From Kingdonia uniflora (Eukaryota > Streptophyta > Magnoliopsida > Ranunculales > Circaeasteraceae): a stretch of DNA of 64,000 bases. The notes beneath the pieces were generated by a model that was not told the DNA's origin, searched no databases, and saw only the letters and a program-made list of their open reading frames with translations. A program made the translations under genes and the position numbers. Below are positions 49,001 to 60,918 of this stretch, one piece after another; the stretch's first letter is position 1, and each line of letters begins with the position of its first letter. The stretch is taken from contig JACGCM010001313.1 of NCBI GenBank assembly GCA_014058105.1, positions 248,001-312,000 of the forward strand, read 5' to 3'.

Positions 49001-52000
49001 CAGGGGATTGGAGCTACCAAGTAGGTATGGGCATTAACAACTGTATGGCACTCAAGGGTATGGTTACCATGGCAATTCAGAGAGTCAGGTCGCGAACGCA
49101 ATTATTTCTGCGTTCTAGAATTTGAATTTTGACGTTAAAATTAACGTACCCGAGTTTAATGGGAAGTCTGATGTAGATGGCTTTATAGATTGGCTAAACA
49201 GGGTTGATAAGATGCTTACATTCACGAAGTGCACTGGACATAGAGCAGTGACATTAGTGGAGACGAAGCTGACGGGGGTATGCATTAAATTGGTGGGAAA
49301 ATATTCAACAGTTACAAGTATCCGGGGACATGATTATGTTACTAGTTGGGAGGTTATGAGAAACGAGATGATGGCACGATTTATTCTGAATACCTACGAG
49401 AAGGAGAATTTTGCCAACAATCCTACGTCAGATTCGGAACCAGTATATGGATGACTATGCAAGTGACATTTACATGTTATCAGCCCATGCTATCTTATCG
49501 GAGTCAAAGGCACAAAGGGTTAGTCGCTTTCGTTTGGGATTACGAAACGCATTTAGGATGAGATGATCTTGTTTTCTTCACAGTCCTTGTTAGAGATAGT
49601 AGAGATGGCTCGTCGGGTTGAGGCCAAGTTGAAGCCTTCAGGATATTCGCCTTTTACAGCATCATCTATAGTGACCACAACACCTACATCGACAACACCA
49701 GCGGCAGCGGATGGGGCCAAGCAGGCATGGACTATCAACATAATTATTTGTTACAATTGCAGGAAAACATAAAACATGAGGCGCGAGTGTCCTAACCCAC
49801 GGAAGACCATGACACTCATATCTCAACAGCTACATGACCACGTTGATGAGGTTCTTGAGCAAATGAACTCAAGTACGGTGATGCGGAGGTTACAGCTGTC
49901 GATCTTCCATCCCCTTGAATTCGTGGATGAATCCTTCAAAGGGGGGAAAGTTGATAGGTCGCGGGTCGTCACACCCACGACCTAGGCGCACTCCTACATA
50001 CTAGTTTCTATTTTATTTTATTTTATTTTCCTTTTATTTATTATGTTATTTGATTTGGAAATAATCCCTAATAAGGGGATATATCTTAGTAGTTTCCTAT
50101 TTGGTAAGGGGAGTAGAAAGATGAGGATATCTATATATATAGGGGATCCTAGGGTTGGTGAAGCTGGTGGAGTTTATGAGATCAAAGAAGAATCCTTGTT
50201 GGGTAGAGAGAACTTAGAGATAGAGCTTGTAATAGAGATTTCAATTTAATAAAGGGAATGTTTGATTGGTTTATTTGTTTTTGCGTACGTAGTAGTTAAC
50301 AACAATATTTTGAAAAGAATAAATGGAAGAAAAAAAATTCATACGCGTTATAGTCAAGTTTTGAGAAAAAGACCTATATTATAAGGTGTGGTTTTTGTCA
50401 ACACCCCCTATTATTCTAACATATAGCAATTCATTGAGCTCCATTGGGCTTCAAACTGCTTTACCTATTCCTTTCTTGGATGACATTGCTTTTTATCCTT
50501 GTTAGCTTACAATAGACAGAATAATACATTATTGTCTACTTGGCAAGTGACGTATACAGATTTTGTCCCATCTTTAAGAGATTCTCTAATTTAATAGCCA
50601 ACATAAGAAGATCTCGATCTTGCTTCTTGTCCCACCCGAGGCCTGGAAGGTATTCTCCTTCTAATCGCATCCATTGTCTAATTTCAGTTCTTATGATCAA
50701 TTATCTCCTTCATTCCAGTAGTTTTGTTTGCATTGTCAGCAGAATTTATGCCCAAATATGACAGAATGAACCTTATCTCACCCAATATGATAAAAAGAAG
50801 AAAAGATATATGGAAGATGAATTTGATGCTTTAAAGTCTAATAAGAATTTGGAGTAAACCTGATCCAGGAGGATCTAGGGAGTTTTTATAAAAAATTGAC
50901 CAAGTCGTTCGAACGAGATTTGGAGTCGTTCGAACAACTTGAATTCTATCCGAACAGAGTTTTAAGTCTATTTGAATAAACAGACATCTTAGTTGTTTTA
51001 TTCGAATACACTAATGTGACTGTCTGTTCGAATACACTTTTTTCTGTTCGAACAGAGACTTGTTTTGTTCGAACAGAGGCGCGATTCAGCCTATTGTTTA
51101 GGCATTTAAGGGCATATTTGTCATATTTTGTAACTAGGAACTTGTAACCCTTATAAAAAGGCAAGGCTAGGCAAGAGAGGATGATGTTAGATCAATGCAA
51201 AATTCTAAGAAAGAGACTTAGGGTTTGAGAGGAATTCGATTGTAATTTTTTTCGATTAAGCAATTGAAGCTCTAAAAGGGAGAATTCTCCCACCAATTAT
51301 GTGTTCTTCGTACTATTTCTTCTATTTAGGGTTTCTCAATTCGTATTGTGGATTAAGTGGTATCAGTTTTCCAGTTACGAAGAAGAAGCTAGTGAGTCCG
51401 TTGCAGATTCACAGGAAACCTATGGACAATTTGAAGATGGGCGATTCCGAAGATCGACTCACGACTTTGGAAACAAAAGTTTCCGATCTAACTACTACTC
51501 TAGGAGAGTTGATAAAGCAATTACGTCTCACGAACCTCGCACAAGCTTCCGCTTCGGTGAAACTGCGAATACACTCGAAGAAAAAAGGGGTTGTGGAGGA
51601 GGATAGAGACGGGGGTACCGAGGAGGTAGATAGTGATTCTAGTGATGCCGAACCCGACGAGGAGCGATCGGTTATTGGTAAGTCCACGAATCTTATGTGT
51701 AATCTTCATATCAATTTTAAAATTAAAATTCCGGTATTCGACGGTTCAATCGATGCCGAGAAGTTAGATAATTGGTTAGATAGGTTAGAGACCTATTTTT
51801 TTGTTTATGAATACTCCAATGCTCAGAAAATTTGTTCCTCTACATTGAAATTCGCAAGTCATTCACTCACGTGGTGGAAATCCTATCGGAAACGTCACGA
51901 AGTAGGAAGTTTGAGTTGGAAAGAATTCAAGGCATTAGTGCGAAAACAATTTTATCCGATTGGGTATGAGCAAGAGAGATGGTTCATATGGCATAATTTA

Positions 52001-55000
52001 CGCCAAAAGTTTGAGAAATCCGTACAAGAGTACACTACGGCGTTTCATAACCAAACTTTGGTTTTGGACATCGATGTGGACGAGTATGAGGTGTTCATGA
52101 AGTACACGGGAGGTTTGTCGGAGTCCATTCGAAGAGAGTTGAAGCTCTTTAATGTGGCCAATATCGAAGACACTACCGTGAAGGCAATTGCTATTGAAGG
52201 CAAGTACTTGAAGAGTGACAGAGAAGACGACAAGAATAAGCCGGGGTACAAGTCTAGTTGTAAAAACGAGCATAAGGGAGAGTCCAAAGGAGATGGATCT
52301 TCGTCCAAGGAGAATTATTGCAGTCATTGTAAGGCGGGTGGGCATATTTTAGATAAATGTTGGAAACTTCACCCGGAGCTTAGGCCGAAGGAGGAGAAAA
52401 GCAAGAAAGAGAGATATGCAATAGCCGCAGCGGTTGTTGACCTCTCGGATTTAGATCAAACGAATCCTAAGCTTACATTAATGTTTCAGCAGAATTTGGC
52501 TACCGAGGAGGAGAGTCGGGAAGAACTTTTTCATGTCAGTATTCAGGTGAAGCAGAGCTTAGTCGAGGCCATTGTTGATCCAGGTAGTCAAAAAAAATTA
52601 ATTTCTGAGGCGTTGGTGAAGAAGATGGATTTGATTACTACAGCTCATCCTAAGCCGTATGGTTTGGAGTGGATTTAGGATGTGGATTTGATGATCACAA
52701 AACAGTGTACATTCAAGTTTGCGTTCACAGAAAGGTTTATTGACGAGGTGACGTGTGAGGTGGTTCCTTTAGATGTGTGTCAGGTCATCTTGGGTAGCCC
52801 TTATCTTTGGGACCGAGATGTGATTCATTACCGTAGAGTTCGCAAGTATCGTCTTGTGAAGGAGGGAAAGGAGTTCCATATCAATGCTTGTAAGGAGCAT
52901 GTCACCACAAATAATTTAGTAACGGCGACTCAGGTGAAGCAGTTGGTTAATACGAGCGGCAAGTTTGTGTTATTGGTACGACCAGTTCAAGAGGGCACGT
53001 CAACTAGCGTGTTGTCTACATTGACAACGTCTCACAAGCAACAAACTGAAATGGGGAAGTTACAAGAGGAGGTTGTGGTACATTCTGATCACAGACCGTT
53101 TCAGTTTTTAGCTACACAGTCCAAGCTACAGCAAGCTCGCCCGATGAAGGGGAAGTCATATCTCCAACAATTCCCCTTGATTATACAGTATAAGAAGGGA
53201 GTGGACAACAAAATGGCTGATAGATTATCTCGACCCCCATTACCAACTATTTTTGCTATGTTGGTAGTTATGCAGATACAGCCTATTGTTCCGTTAGAGT
53301 ATGTTGCAGGATATGATGATCCCAAGGGGCGTAGTGTGTTTCGTCAAAAATTGCTGCAAGGCACAACATGCGAGTATGAATTGGATTTGCCACCTATTAT
53401 GAAGATGTATTCAGTGATTAATGTCGAGCATTTGAAGCTGTTTGAGCCGTCTCTTTTAGATGAAGACTCTACAATCGACACTCGCCTACCGTCAGTTGAT
53501 AACTTATGGATGAAAAAAGAAGATTCGTTGCATGAGGATGGTATTCTAGAGAGGAAAGTTCATGCTACAAGACGGGGTGATATTGAGTCGTTCCGAGTTA
53601 GGAAGAAGGGTCAGCTACCTAGTAAGTCGAAGTGGTACAGCAGGGAAATGGGCATAGCCGCATTCCCACATCTCCAGTTCTAACTTGAGCAGGAGCTCAA
53701 GGCTCCTAAAGGGGGGAGCCATGATCCAGGAGGATCTAGGGAGTTTTTATGAAAAATTGACCAAGTCGTTCGAACGAGATTTGGAGTCGTTCGAACTCTA
53801 TTCGAACAGACTTTTAAGTCTATTTAAATAAACAGGCGTCTGAGTTGTTTTATTCGAATACATTAATGTTTGTTTAAATACATTTTTTTTCTGTTCGAAC
53901 AGAGGCACGATCAGCCTATAGTTTAGGCGCTTAAGGGCATATTTGCCCTATTTTGTAACTAGAAACTTGTAACCCTTATAAAGAGGCAAGGTTAGGCAAG
54001 AGAGGATGATTTTAGATCAATGCAAAATTCTAAGAGAGAGACCTAGGATTTGAGAGAAATTCGATTGTAATTTTTTTCGATTAAGCAATTGAAGCTCTAA
54101 AAGGGAATTCTCCCACCAATTGTGTGTTCTTCGTACTATTTCTTCTATTTAGGGTTTCTCAATTCGTATTGTGGATTAAAACCACTTTACCTACTTGAAA
54201 GAAGATTGTTGGTCGTCAAAGAGTATTTAATAGAGCTTAGAATCCGGATGGCAAGGTTATGGGCTGATTCAAAAAAATTTCAAATTTGTTCATAAAAAAT
54301 TGGTGGTGAAGGAGCTCGATTCAATTTGCCTCTATTTTCCAGGCCGCCAAGCATTTCTCAGCGTCTTCATCAACTTGATATGAAAACCATTAATTATTAG
54401 AGGTGGTGACAATCAAGGAGAGACGCCAACTTTTTTTCCCTTTGCCCAAAAAACTTGACATGAAGCGTCATTTAGTAATTTGTCACATCCAACACATCAA
54501 CCTGTCATGAGCCTTGCTTCGAGAGAAGATAAAGTGGCCTCAAGGGTAAATTGTTAATCTGAGAGAGGTTAAGGTACATCGAAGCTGACGATTCTTTTGT
54601 TCTTCTTTGCAAAATATCACAATAACAGCAAAAACGCAAACCTTCTTGAGGAAAAGAGAAATGGTAGCTTCCTTACCCTTAAGACAACAAGAAAACATGC
54701 ACTTATAAACTTCAATGAAGCATATGGCAAGATTAAAATCCTAAATTGCCATCACAACCTCATCGTGTAAATTTAGTGGGCAACTTACTCATCATTGAAT
54801 CGACATATGTAACATGTGTTAAGTACAGGCGTACAGCCAATTTCTAGCAATGAGATTAATATCCGTTACAGTTACCTAAAGAGTGGGATCACAAATCTGC
54901 GGCTTGTTTATGTGCAAATTTGGGAAAGTGCAAAGTTATAGGACTTGGTTATGGCCAACATTGGGAACTTAGCTACTTCCTTGAGATGTAGCACAATAAC

Positions 55001-58000
55001 CTTACCTACTATTATCTTTCTTATTACGTCTCTTGCGCCGCCTTAGTATTGTTTTGATTTTGGATCCAGTTATCTGCCAATTTGACAATAAGTTAGCTTT
55101 GTGGAAAAGGAAGATATTATCAAAAGGTGATTGCCTTACGCTCGTCAAAAGTATATTATCAAGCTTGCTGATTTATTACCTGTCATTGTTTTACGAGCGT
55201 CCGTGGTTTCAAAGTTGGTTTGGATTGTTAGGAAATTTCCCTTAAAAAGATATCGAGGGGGCTCGTAAGCTCCACTTCCTTAAATAGGAATTTTAAAGAG
55301 GTGGTTTGAATAGAAAAGTAAGTTAGTAGACTGGTATTAAAGCTCTACAGAGAGATAAATTTGGTGTTGCATGAAAGTGGCTATGGAGATTATGCAATGA
55401 TAGAGATGGGCTTTGGGCCGATGAAATAAAAGCTAAGTTTAGAATACAATAGCACACATGACTTTTGAATAAGCTTACATCACATATAGTGTGGGGTTAT
55501 AAACTTCAATTTTCAGCACATGGGACAAATTCAATAAAGGCGTAAAAATTAACACCAGGAGGAGTGGATTATATTCTGGCAAGATGCATGGTGTGACACG
55601 ACACAACTTGCTTTGATATGATTGTCTTTTACAATGCTTGTAATTTCTAATTCATGAGTGAAGAAGTTCTACGAAATAGAGTGGGGGGTACGACAAATTG
55701 GGGGAAAAAATTGATACGGAAGTAAAGTACCTTAACTCTATGATTCAAAAAGTTGATGTGCAGGCATTTGGTTGAAGCTAGGGGTGTATACGTGGGAATC
55801 GATGTATGACCTTCCCGAGACACTTAGTTTGGAGCAAAATTATTCCGTCTAAAATAGCGTTTTTATAAGGGGTGGCTTGGGGAAGAACAACAAGTAGAGA
55901 TGAACTAAGACAAAGAGGGATGAATTTAAATCCTTTGTATCTACGTTAAGGTTTATCCTATAAGGCCATTGATCACTTCTACATTTTTCCGGTTGTAATG
56001 GAGGTTTAGTATCATTTCCATATCGGGCACTACGTAAACAAGCGCTTTGCCTTGATGTTGGATTTAAGGAGTGGGTGGAAGCATCTTGCAAGATCAAAGC
56101 ACCTCATATATGTTTGACCTTCATCTACGGATAGGATAAGAGAAGAATTCTCATTTACTGAAAAATATTGTTGCACTATAGTTCATTAGTTCTGTTAACT
56201 TCAGCTTAGCAATATTATTGTATATTGTCCCTATAGTACTACATTTTTTGGTGAAAGGGGTTTTATTAAATTACTGAAAGCGTGATGGTGCAATCATTGA
56301 AACGGAGGATTAAGATAGTTCTTTGGCCAGTAACTCTAAGCAATTGAATAGGCTTTATGGAAGAAGATGAGCACTATGTACTTCAAAGGGAAGGCAAAGA
56401 GCCAAAGGCCGAGGAAGCAGCAATCATCTTTGACATATATACGATAACTTTGTATTGGTACTCTTTGTCCCTTTTTATGATAGGGTACGATTTGAAGACC
56501 TTGTGATGCGATTAAGGAAATTAGGTATAGCTGATCCGACGTGATGTCAAGTATTTCATGTATTGATTTCCCTTTCTACACCGTAAGTTTCCTTTGAGAT
56601 CATCAATAATTTGTTTTCAAATTCTTACAAGAAATATTACTTTAGGCGACAATCTACGTAAACAAGGAAATCATAGTTGGAATTTGGAGATCCAAATGTG
56701 TTTCCCAGAGTCAAAGAAAGAGGGGAACAGGAAGAGGTCAATGAATAAATTTTGCTGTCATTGTGAATGTAAGACCTCCTGTCATGTCTGTTAAGGTCAG
56801 GGCTCATCCCTAATCTTTCAGAGATTGATGCTTTTTGGTATCAATCTAGTTTCATTTGCAATAACTAAATAACTTTAACTTGGAAACTACCCCAAAATAG
56901 GGATTAACATAAAATAAATACTAATTATCCTAAGACAACTAAGTTCCAGACGCAAAATGCATTACATGCTAGTTAGTTAGTCTATGCACCTTAATACAAG
57001 AGTTTTGCATTCCATGCATAGAGACATTTCAAATCGTTATGCTAAGCAAATGGTTAGTAAGACTACTTCTAATCCGATTTATCATGAAAGTACCAAACAC
57101 AGTATAATTTATTGCATTTCTAATTGTGACCGGTTCGCCAATATGTACAACGGAATCTGTAATAAAAAATTGTTGAGGGGTCAAAGTCAAAGTCAAACTA
57201 AGTCCTTAAATGAACAATCTGCATTCAGGCACTATATATTTATCTATTTTAAGCTTGACAGAAACAATATATATGGTCCATCTTGAAGGGATGCTATTGA
57301 AGAATTTTCGTACAGAGGGTCAGTCCCTCCACAAAAGCACAGAAGAAATTGCTCAAGTCATTAACAACCAAACATACTCAAAAAGTACACTATTAATAAG
57401 CTGATATATAAGACTCTCGGTGCTAATAGCGCAAAAGAAGTATTAGGAGTAGTGATTCCTTACTTACTAATAGAAATACCAAAAAAATAAGTATAACAGA
57501 GGATAATAATTAAACATAATAATTCAAAAGAACCGAGTTCCAAACTAACTATTAAATATTCTCAAATAAAATGCAGAAACCAGAGAGATAAAAAGTGGAA
57601 CCAGATCTTACCGTGATCATGAGAAACTTTGAAATTCCAGCCATCGCGATTATCGATAGAATGCTGCACCAAAGATTAGTGAAAATGGATGTAGTCCCCA
57701 AGTGGAAAATGGAGATAAGGCCCCTAAGACTACAGTCCAACCAAACCATGACTAGAAGCAGCATTAAGTTCCCAACACCCACAAGCCATTTCCAAATAAT
57801 AGGATAAGCTTCTTCAGACCTGTGACGAAGAAATTTACCGGAATCATATAAGAAGGTTGTCATCTTGATGAATAATGGTTTCTGCTTTTCTAGCCATATC
57901 CTAGCTGCCTTTAAAATGGACAAAGCAGAGGCTCTCAAGTTTCTAGCAACTAAACTTTCTGAAAACCCGGAAACTTCTTCCATCACATCAACATTTGGCA

Positions 58001-58427
58001 AACCATATTCGAAAGGGACCGAACTATCTCTTGGACTTTTTGAAATTTGGTCATCCTCTCTTAATTCGGATGCATTTGAAGCAGAAATATCTTTTTCAGT
58101 ATCTCCTGAATTACTAGACATCGATGCTGGCTGTGTCGAACTTGGCATCCTATCCATCGCCGGTTTCTCCTTACTCAAGTTTTGCGACTTTCTATTGCTT
58201 TTCTTTCTCTCTCCTGCATGTTTCACTTTATTCCCTCTCTCCCGCAGAGAGCTTTCAGACTGGGTACTATGAGAAACTCCCTTTCCATCCAGAACTTCAC
58301 TCTCGTGAGCTTTTAACCTCTCCCTTTCTCCTGGTAGGGATCCATTACATGACTCTGTAACCTTCGTCTTATGGTTTACTGAGTTGCGGTCCAAACCATT
58401 CTTCTGCTGATTCCCTTTCCGGGCCAT
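40029..58427 (-). CDS. Membrane J-domain protein (DNAJC14-like chaperone)
   Basis: Nine exons on the minus strand: 58427-57612, 47225-47096, 47008-46575, 45933-45853, 45747-45649, 43665-43516, 43385-43299, 41806-41735, 40355-40029; all GT-AG and in phase; 731 aa. Residues 1-200 are basic, serine-rich and probably disordered. Several membrane segments lie between about 210 and 375 (WLVGVGNLMLLLVMVWL, then FVGFTLAVLVITILATVVL, then YVGWLGLLVGLNLSFI). A J-domain follows at about 435-500 with HPD intact (residues 465-467; LVHPDKN). A cysteine motif pair follows (CKKC and CQDC), and the tail ends in a lysine-rich KKKKKGKKQR. Family role: J-domain co-chaperones stimulate Hsp70; a membrane (probably ER) location is inferred. 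Intron 1 is 10.4 kb and full of retroelements. The start ATG is the first in the exon and follows a 5'-UTR intron. Confidence 0.92.
41220..41280. repeat. Perfect 15-bp hairpin with outer stem
   Basis: AGTAACCTGTTACGT (41238-41252) and its exact inverse (41258-41272) enclose GGATT. An outer AGCAAG/CTTGCT pair (41220-41225 and 41275-41280) extends it. It lies in intron 8 of the J-domain gene; perhaps a tiny MITE remnant. Confidence 0.75.
42895..43246 (-). mobile_element. TRIM (miniature LTR retrotransposon) in intron 7 of the J-domain gene
   Basis: Two 117-bp direct repeats (42895-43011 and 43130-43246), ending CTCAACA in plus orientation, surround only 118 bp. Read on the minus strand, LTRs begin TGTTGAGATATATAG. 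A primer-binding site TGGTATCAGAGCG (43129-43117) follows the first LTR directly, and a GTGAGGGGGCG polypurine tract precedes the second. The flanks GGGGT and GGAGT give a 5-bp duplication with one mismatch. No coding capacity. The LTRs differ at only a few bases. Confidence 0.88.
47472..47910. mobile_element. hAT-type MITE in intron 1 of the J-domain gene
   Basis: Ends CTAGGTAAC and, inverted, CTATGTAAC; flanked by exact 8-bp CTTGATAA copies (47464-47471 and 47911-47918). Subterminal GTGTCGG/CCGACAC words repeat near both ends (GACACGG, GTGTCCGAC). No coding frame. 439 bp. Confidence 0.85.
48540..50403 (+). mobile_element. Ty3/Gypsy remnant: gag, zinc knuckle and 3' LTR only
   Basis: The left part decodes to a glycine/arginine-rich gag start (GFHDRRGR). 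At 49122-49454 it reads a gag core (INVPEFNGKSDVDGFIDWLNR, MLTFTKC). A broken zinc knuckle CYNC...RRECPNP follows at about 49750-49800, interrupted by a stop. A polypurine tract AAAGGGGGGAAAG (about 49938-49950) leads into an LTR-like segment starting TGATAGG at 49951 and running to about 50403 (TATATATATAGGGG near 50130). Protease, reverse transcriptase and integrase are deleted, and no 5' LTR was found. Confidence 0.75.
50861..51355 (+). repeat. 5' LTR of the Gypsy element
   Basis: About 495 bp, carrying several TTCGAACAGA/GTTCGAA words. It is longer than the 3' LTR because the latter has lost about 35 bp in the TTCGAACAG-rich part. Confidence 0.9.
51422..53683 (+). pseudogene. Gypsy gag-protease-(deleted pol) polyprotein
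   Basis: One reading frame from ATG 51422 to TAA 53683, interrupted by a single TAG at 52676-52678. Order: N-terminal helix, gag core (IPVFDGSIDAEKLDNWLDRL, WWKSYRKR), zinc knuckle CSHCKAGGHILDKC, and a protease-like segment in which the catalytic DTG triad reads DPG (VDPGSQ). An RNase H end piece follows (LATQSKLQQARPMKGKSYLQQF, then KMADRLSRPP), then a C-terminal part with ELDLPPIMKMYSVINVEHLKLF. Reverse transcriptase and the integrase core are absent, yet the joins keep frame. Non-autonomous. Confidence 0.85.
53722..54178 (+). repeat. 3' LTR of the Gypsy element
   Basis: About 457 bp; direct repeat of 50861-51355 with scattered substitutions and one internal deletion. Confidence 0.9.
54940..55690 (+). 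mobile_element. L1-type LINE reverse-transcriptase C-terminal relic
   Basis: The plus frame includes LDPVICQFDNKLALWKRKIL, then LTLVKSILSSLLIYYLSLF, and further on WRLCNDRDGLWADEIKAKF and FWQDAWC. These follow the order of plant LINE polyproteins after the reverse transcriptase (WKRxxLSxGGRxTLIKSVLSSLP, LWxxVIxAKY, FWxDxW). Multiple stops. Located in intron 1 of the J-domain gene. Confidence 0.75.
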
Positions 58428-58536
58428 ACCAATATACTTTTTATTTGTTAAAAACCTACTACTATCTGGTTTTCAAATCCGTAGGAATGCCCATAGATTA
58501 CAAATTTGAACCCATCACAACCTCTATGGCTCTGTA

Positions 58537-58998
58537 CCTATTAAAAGGAAAGATATTAAAACTAATAATTAAAGGGTACTACTAAAATCCACTATTACCA
58601 ATCTACTTAATAAAAGGTACTACTAAAATCTTTAATTGGATTACATAATGTGAACTAATAATTAAAACTACATTAATTCCCATGAATGTATAGTAATCAA
58701 TTGCAACAATGCTTTTACAACAAATATGACAAAAACACAGCATTTTTCGCATGGTTTGGTAACATCAGTTAATCCCAACATCACAAATTCTACAACTCCA
58801 ATAATCTTAGAAAAATTGAGCAAAATATGGTGATTAGCAATTACAAATTAATGGGGTTTTAGAGCTACAATGTGAATTCTAAATGAAACCCTATTACGAT
58901 TTTGCAGAAATAATAAACCCCAAATAAAAGAATTAGAAGCATTGAAAAAAGAAATTAAAAACCTAATTTGTAAAATAAAGAGGAGATTAAGATTTACC
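58537..58998 (-). other. Probable 5'-UTR intron of the J-domain gene
   Basis: On the minus strand a donor CAATCAAG|GTAAAT falls at 58998. A pyrimidine-rich acceptor (CTTTCCTTTTAATAG) ends at about 58537, upstream of the start ATG at 58427. A first non-coding exon would lie near 58999-59060. Confidence 0.5.
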
Positions 58999-59069
58999 TT
59001 GATTGAGAAATCTTGATCTTCACTGCTAGCTCTGATTCCACCAATGTTAGGCTTTCGTTCTCGTTTTAG

Positions 59070-59073
<4 letters not shown>

Positions 59074-59102
<29 letters not shown>
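59074..59102. repeat. GA microsatellite
   Basis: Uninterrupted (GA)n of about 28 bp (CT on the minus strand), placed in the promoter/5'-leader area of the minus-strand J-domain gene, where CT repeats are common in plants. Confidence 0.9.
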
Positions 59103-59104
<2 letters not shown>

Positions 59105-59857
59105 TAAACTATGTGTCCTGTTAGCATTTCTCCTCCGTTAGATTGGTATGAACTGTAATATTTGTATCTCGAGGAAGTTAAAGTTGTAAACATAGGAGCA
59201 TCAAACTTGATGGGCTATGTAGTGGTAGTCTTTGTAGAAGATAATGGGTTTTAAGTGTAATCCAAAGATTATGCATTTGCTATTGATGGAGTTAGTGAAT
59301 GTCGATGTCCACATGCGATTAATTGATGGAGTATTCCCTCACGATTCTCACTCCTTTGTTAAATCTCCACGGTATCTCTCTCTCCAACCACAAACTCCAT
59401 TAATTGAGTTTAGAGAAGTTACGCTGAATTGAATTTTTGCATAACAATCACTCTGTTTGACAATGCATCGCAATTGCAGCGGCTTGCGAAATGCATCGCG
59501 CTACAATGAACCAAACACAGTCTTAGATATAACTAAATATGTGAAATGTAAATAAATATTATAAATTAGACCTTAACTCTGGTATAAAATACTATCCACG
59601 GGTGTCAAATGGACAGTTGGAATGCCTAATAAGTAATATCACACAGATGATCCACAAATGTGTGTAAAATATAAGTAAGTTAAAGTAGGTACAAATGAAG
59701 AACAAAATTAGTTAAAGTTGGTAATCTTCTTATACCAATATGTCCCTCTTTACTCAAACTTAGCCTTCTATAAATCTCACCTTTTTTCTCTTCTAATCTC
59801 AACCTAACACTTAAGACTTCACTCCATCTCTTCTCTAAAACAAGCCTAATAATAGAG
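59103..59857. other. Divergent intergenic/promoter region
   Basis: Between the J-domain gene (minus) and the lipid-transfer protein gene (plus). A GCATCGCAATTGCAGCG...ATGAACCAAACACAG piece at about 59465-59520 resembles the end of a TIR transposon. Otherwise nothing recognised. Confidence 0.4.
59769..59775 (+). promoter_or_regulatory. TATA box of the lipid-transfer protein gene
   Basis: TATAAAT, 83 bp upstream of the ATG at 59858, a normal distance for a short plant 5' UTR. Confidence 0.55.
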
Positions 59858-60661
59858 ATGGAAGGTTTCACAAAATTCGCCATATCAACATTATTTTTCG
59901 CTATTTGGACTCTCTCCGCTTATGGGCAACAAGTCGGTACACCATGCACAACCTCCATGATCACTAGCTTCAGCCCATGTTTGAGTTCCATCGTACAAAG
60001 CAGCGGTAATAATGGATCATCAGCCACACCTAACTCAGACTGCTGCAACTCTCTCAAGTCGCTTACCGGATCTAGCATGAATTGTGCATGTCTTATTATT
60101 ACCGGGAGTGTGCCGTTTCAAATACCCATTAACCGAACATTAGCCATATCACTCCCCCGTGCTTGTAATATGGGTGGCGTGCCCGTTCAATGCAAAGGTA
60201 AAACAATTAATATTTGGAGTAACTTCTTCCCGAAGTTTCCATTTCTTTGACTAAATTTCAAGGACGAATTAAATTTTCATTTAGTTTTTGATAAAATTGT
60301 GGATTTAGTGTCAGGTGCTCCTGGTCCTGCTTCATTTGGGCCGGTTTCTTCCCCTAGTGCCATTTCTCCTGCTAAAGGTAATGAATGATCCTTGCTTCAT
60401 AACATTATAAACTTTAGAGTTTAGTTTTATCTGTCTAAAAATTTTATGTTTGTTTTTTTTAAACTAGATTCATCTAGCCCTGATGCGATTACACCAAGTA
60501 TGGCACCGGAACCACAAACAACTATTGAGACTCCACCAACGGGAAACACTGAGATTCCAAAGGCACCTTTAACCCCAAGTTCAGCTGCCGAGCTCTCAAA
60601 CATTTCATTGCCATCTGCCCTCTTTATATCAATGGTCATGCTTCTCAAATACTATGGTTAA
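59858..60661 (+). CDS. GPI-anchored non-specific lipid-transfer protein (LTPG)
   Basis: Three exons, 59858-60197, 60315-60377 and 60468-60661, GT-AG and in phase; 198 aa. An N-terminal signal peptide (FAISTLFFAIWTLSAYG) leads to an eight-cysteine lipid-transfer domain in the order C, C, CC, CxC, C, C (residues about 30-112). This forms the hydrophobic pocket held by four disulfides in the family. A P/S/T-rich linker follows (APGPAS, PTGNTE), then a hydrophobic end (LPSALFISMVMLL) with small residues before it, as in a GPI-attachment signal. Role by family: carrying lipids at the outer plasma membrane and wall for cuticle or suberin. Which LTPG subgroup is unclear. Confidence 0.9.
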
Positions 60662-60836
60662 AGTAATTGTCTTTGGACCTATGTTTCCGAGTTTAATCTG
60701 TCATGGCTTATGTAACTTTCCCCTTTTTTACACTTTTGTGATGTGAGTGAGTGCTCCTCCTGTCCTCCAGAGCTATTTATGAATTAAGAGATGATTTTCA
60801 TTTTTATAATCTAAAGCACAAAATTAATTCAACAAA

Positions 60837-60918
60837 GTCGCTTTGGCCGAGTGGTTAAGGCGTGTGCCTGCTAAGTACATGGGGTTTCCCCGCGAGAGTT
60901 CGAATCTCTCAGGCGACG
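60837..60918 (+). tRNA. tRNA-Ser (anticodon GCT)
   Basis: 82-nt cloverleaf: acceptor GTCGCTT pairs with AGGCGAC (one T-G pair), D-arm GGCCGAGTGGTTAAGGC with the internal A-box, anticodon loop CTGCTAA (anticodon GCT at 60870-60872, stem TGTGC/GTACA), a long variable arm (ATGGGGTTTCCCCGC) as in class II Ser tRNAs, and B-box GTTCGAATCTC. A T-run (from about 60922) supplies the Pol III terminator. No intron. Confidence 0.96.

Larger units (their letters stand above)
50861..54178 (+). mobile_element. Ty3/Gypsy element, internally deleted, in intron 1 of the J-domain gene
   Basis: Complete by its ends: LTRs 50861-51355 and 53722-54178 start TGATCCAGGAGG and end GTGGATTA. The exact 5-bp duplication AAACC lies at 50856-50860 and 54179-54183. 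A primer-binding site TGGTATCAG follows the 5' LTR by two bases and a polypurine tract AAAGGGGGGAGCCA precedes the 3' LTR. The interior keeps gag, zinc knuckle, part of protease, an RNase H piece and the C-terminal part, but reverse transcriptase and most of integrase are gone. Orientation is opposite to the host gene. Confidence 0.92.

Noticed and set aside
57552..57611. Last 19 codons of the long minus frame ending in LFENI
   Set aside because: They lie past a GT donor at 57611; the spliced product continues at 47225.
60837..60918. tRNA-Leu instead of tRNA-Ser
   Set aside because: The long variable arm fits both, but the seven-base loop CTGCTAA places GCT as the anticodon, a serine anticodon.
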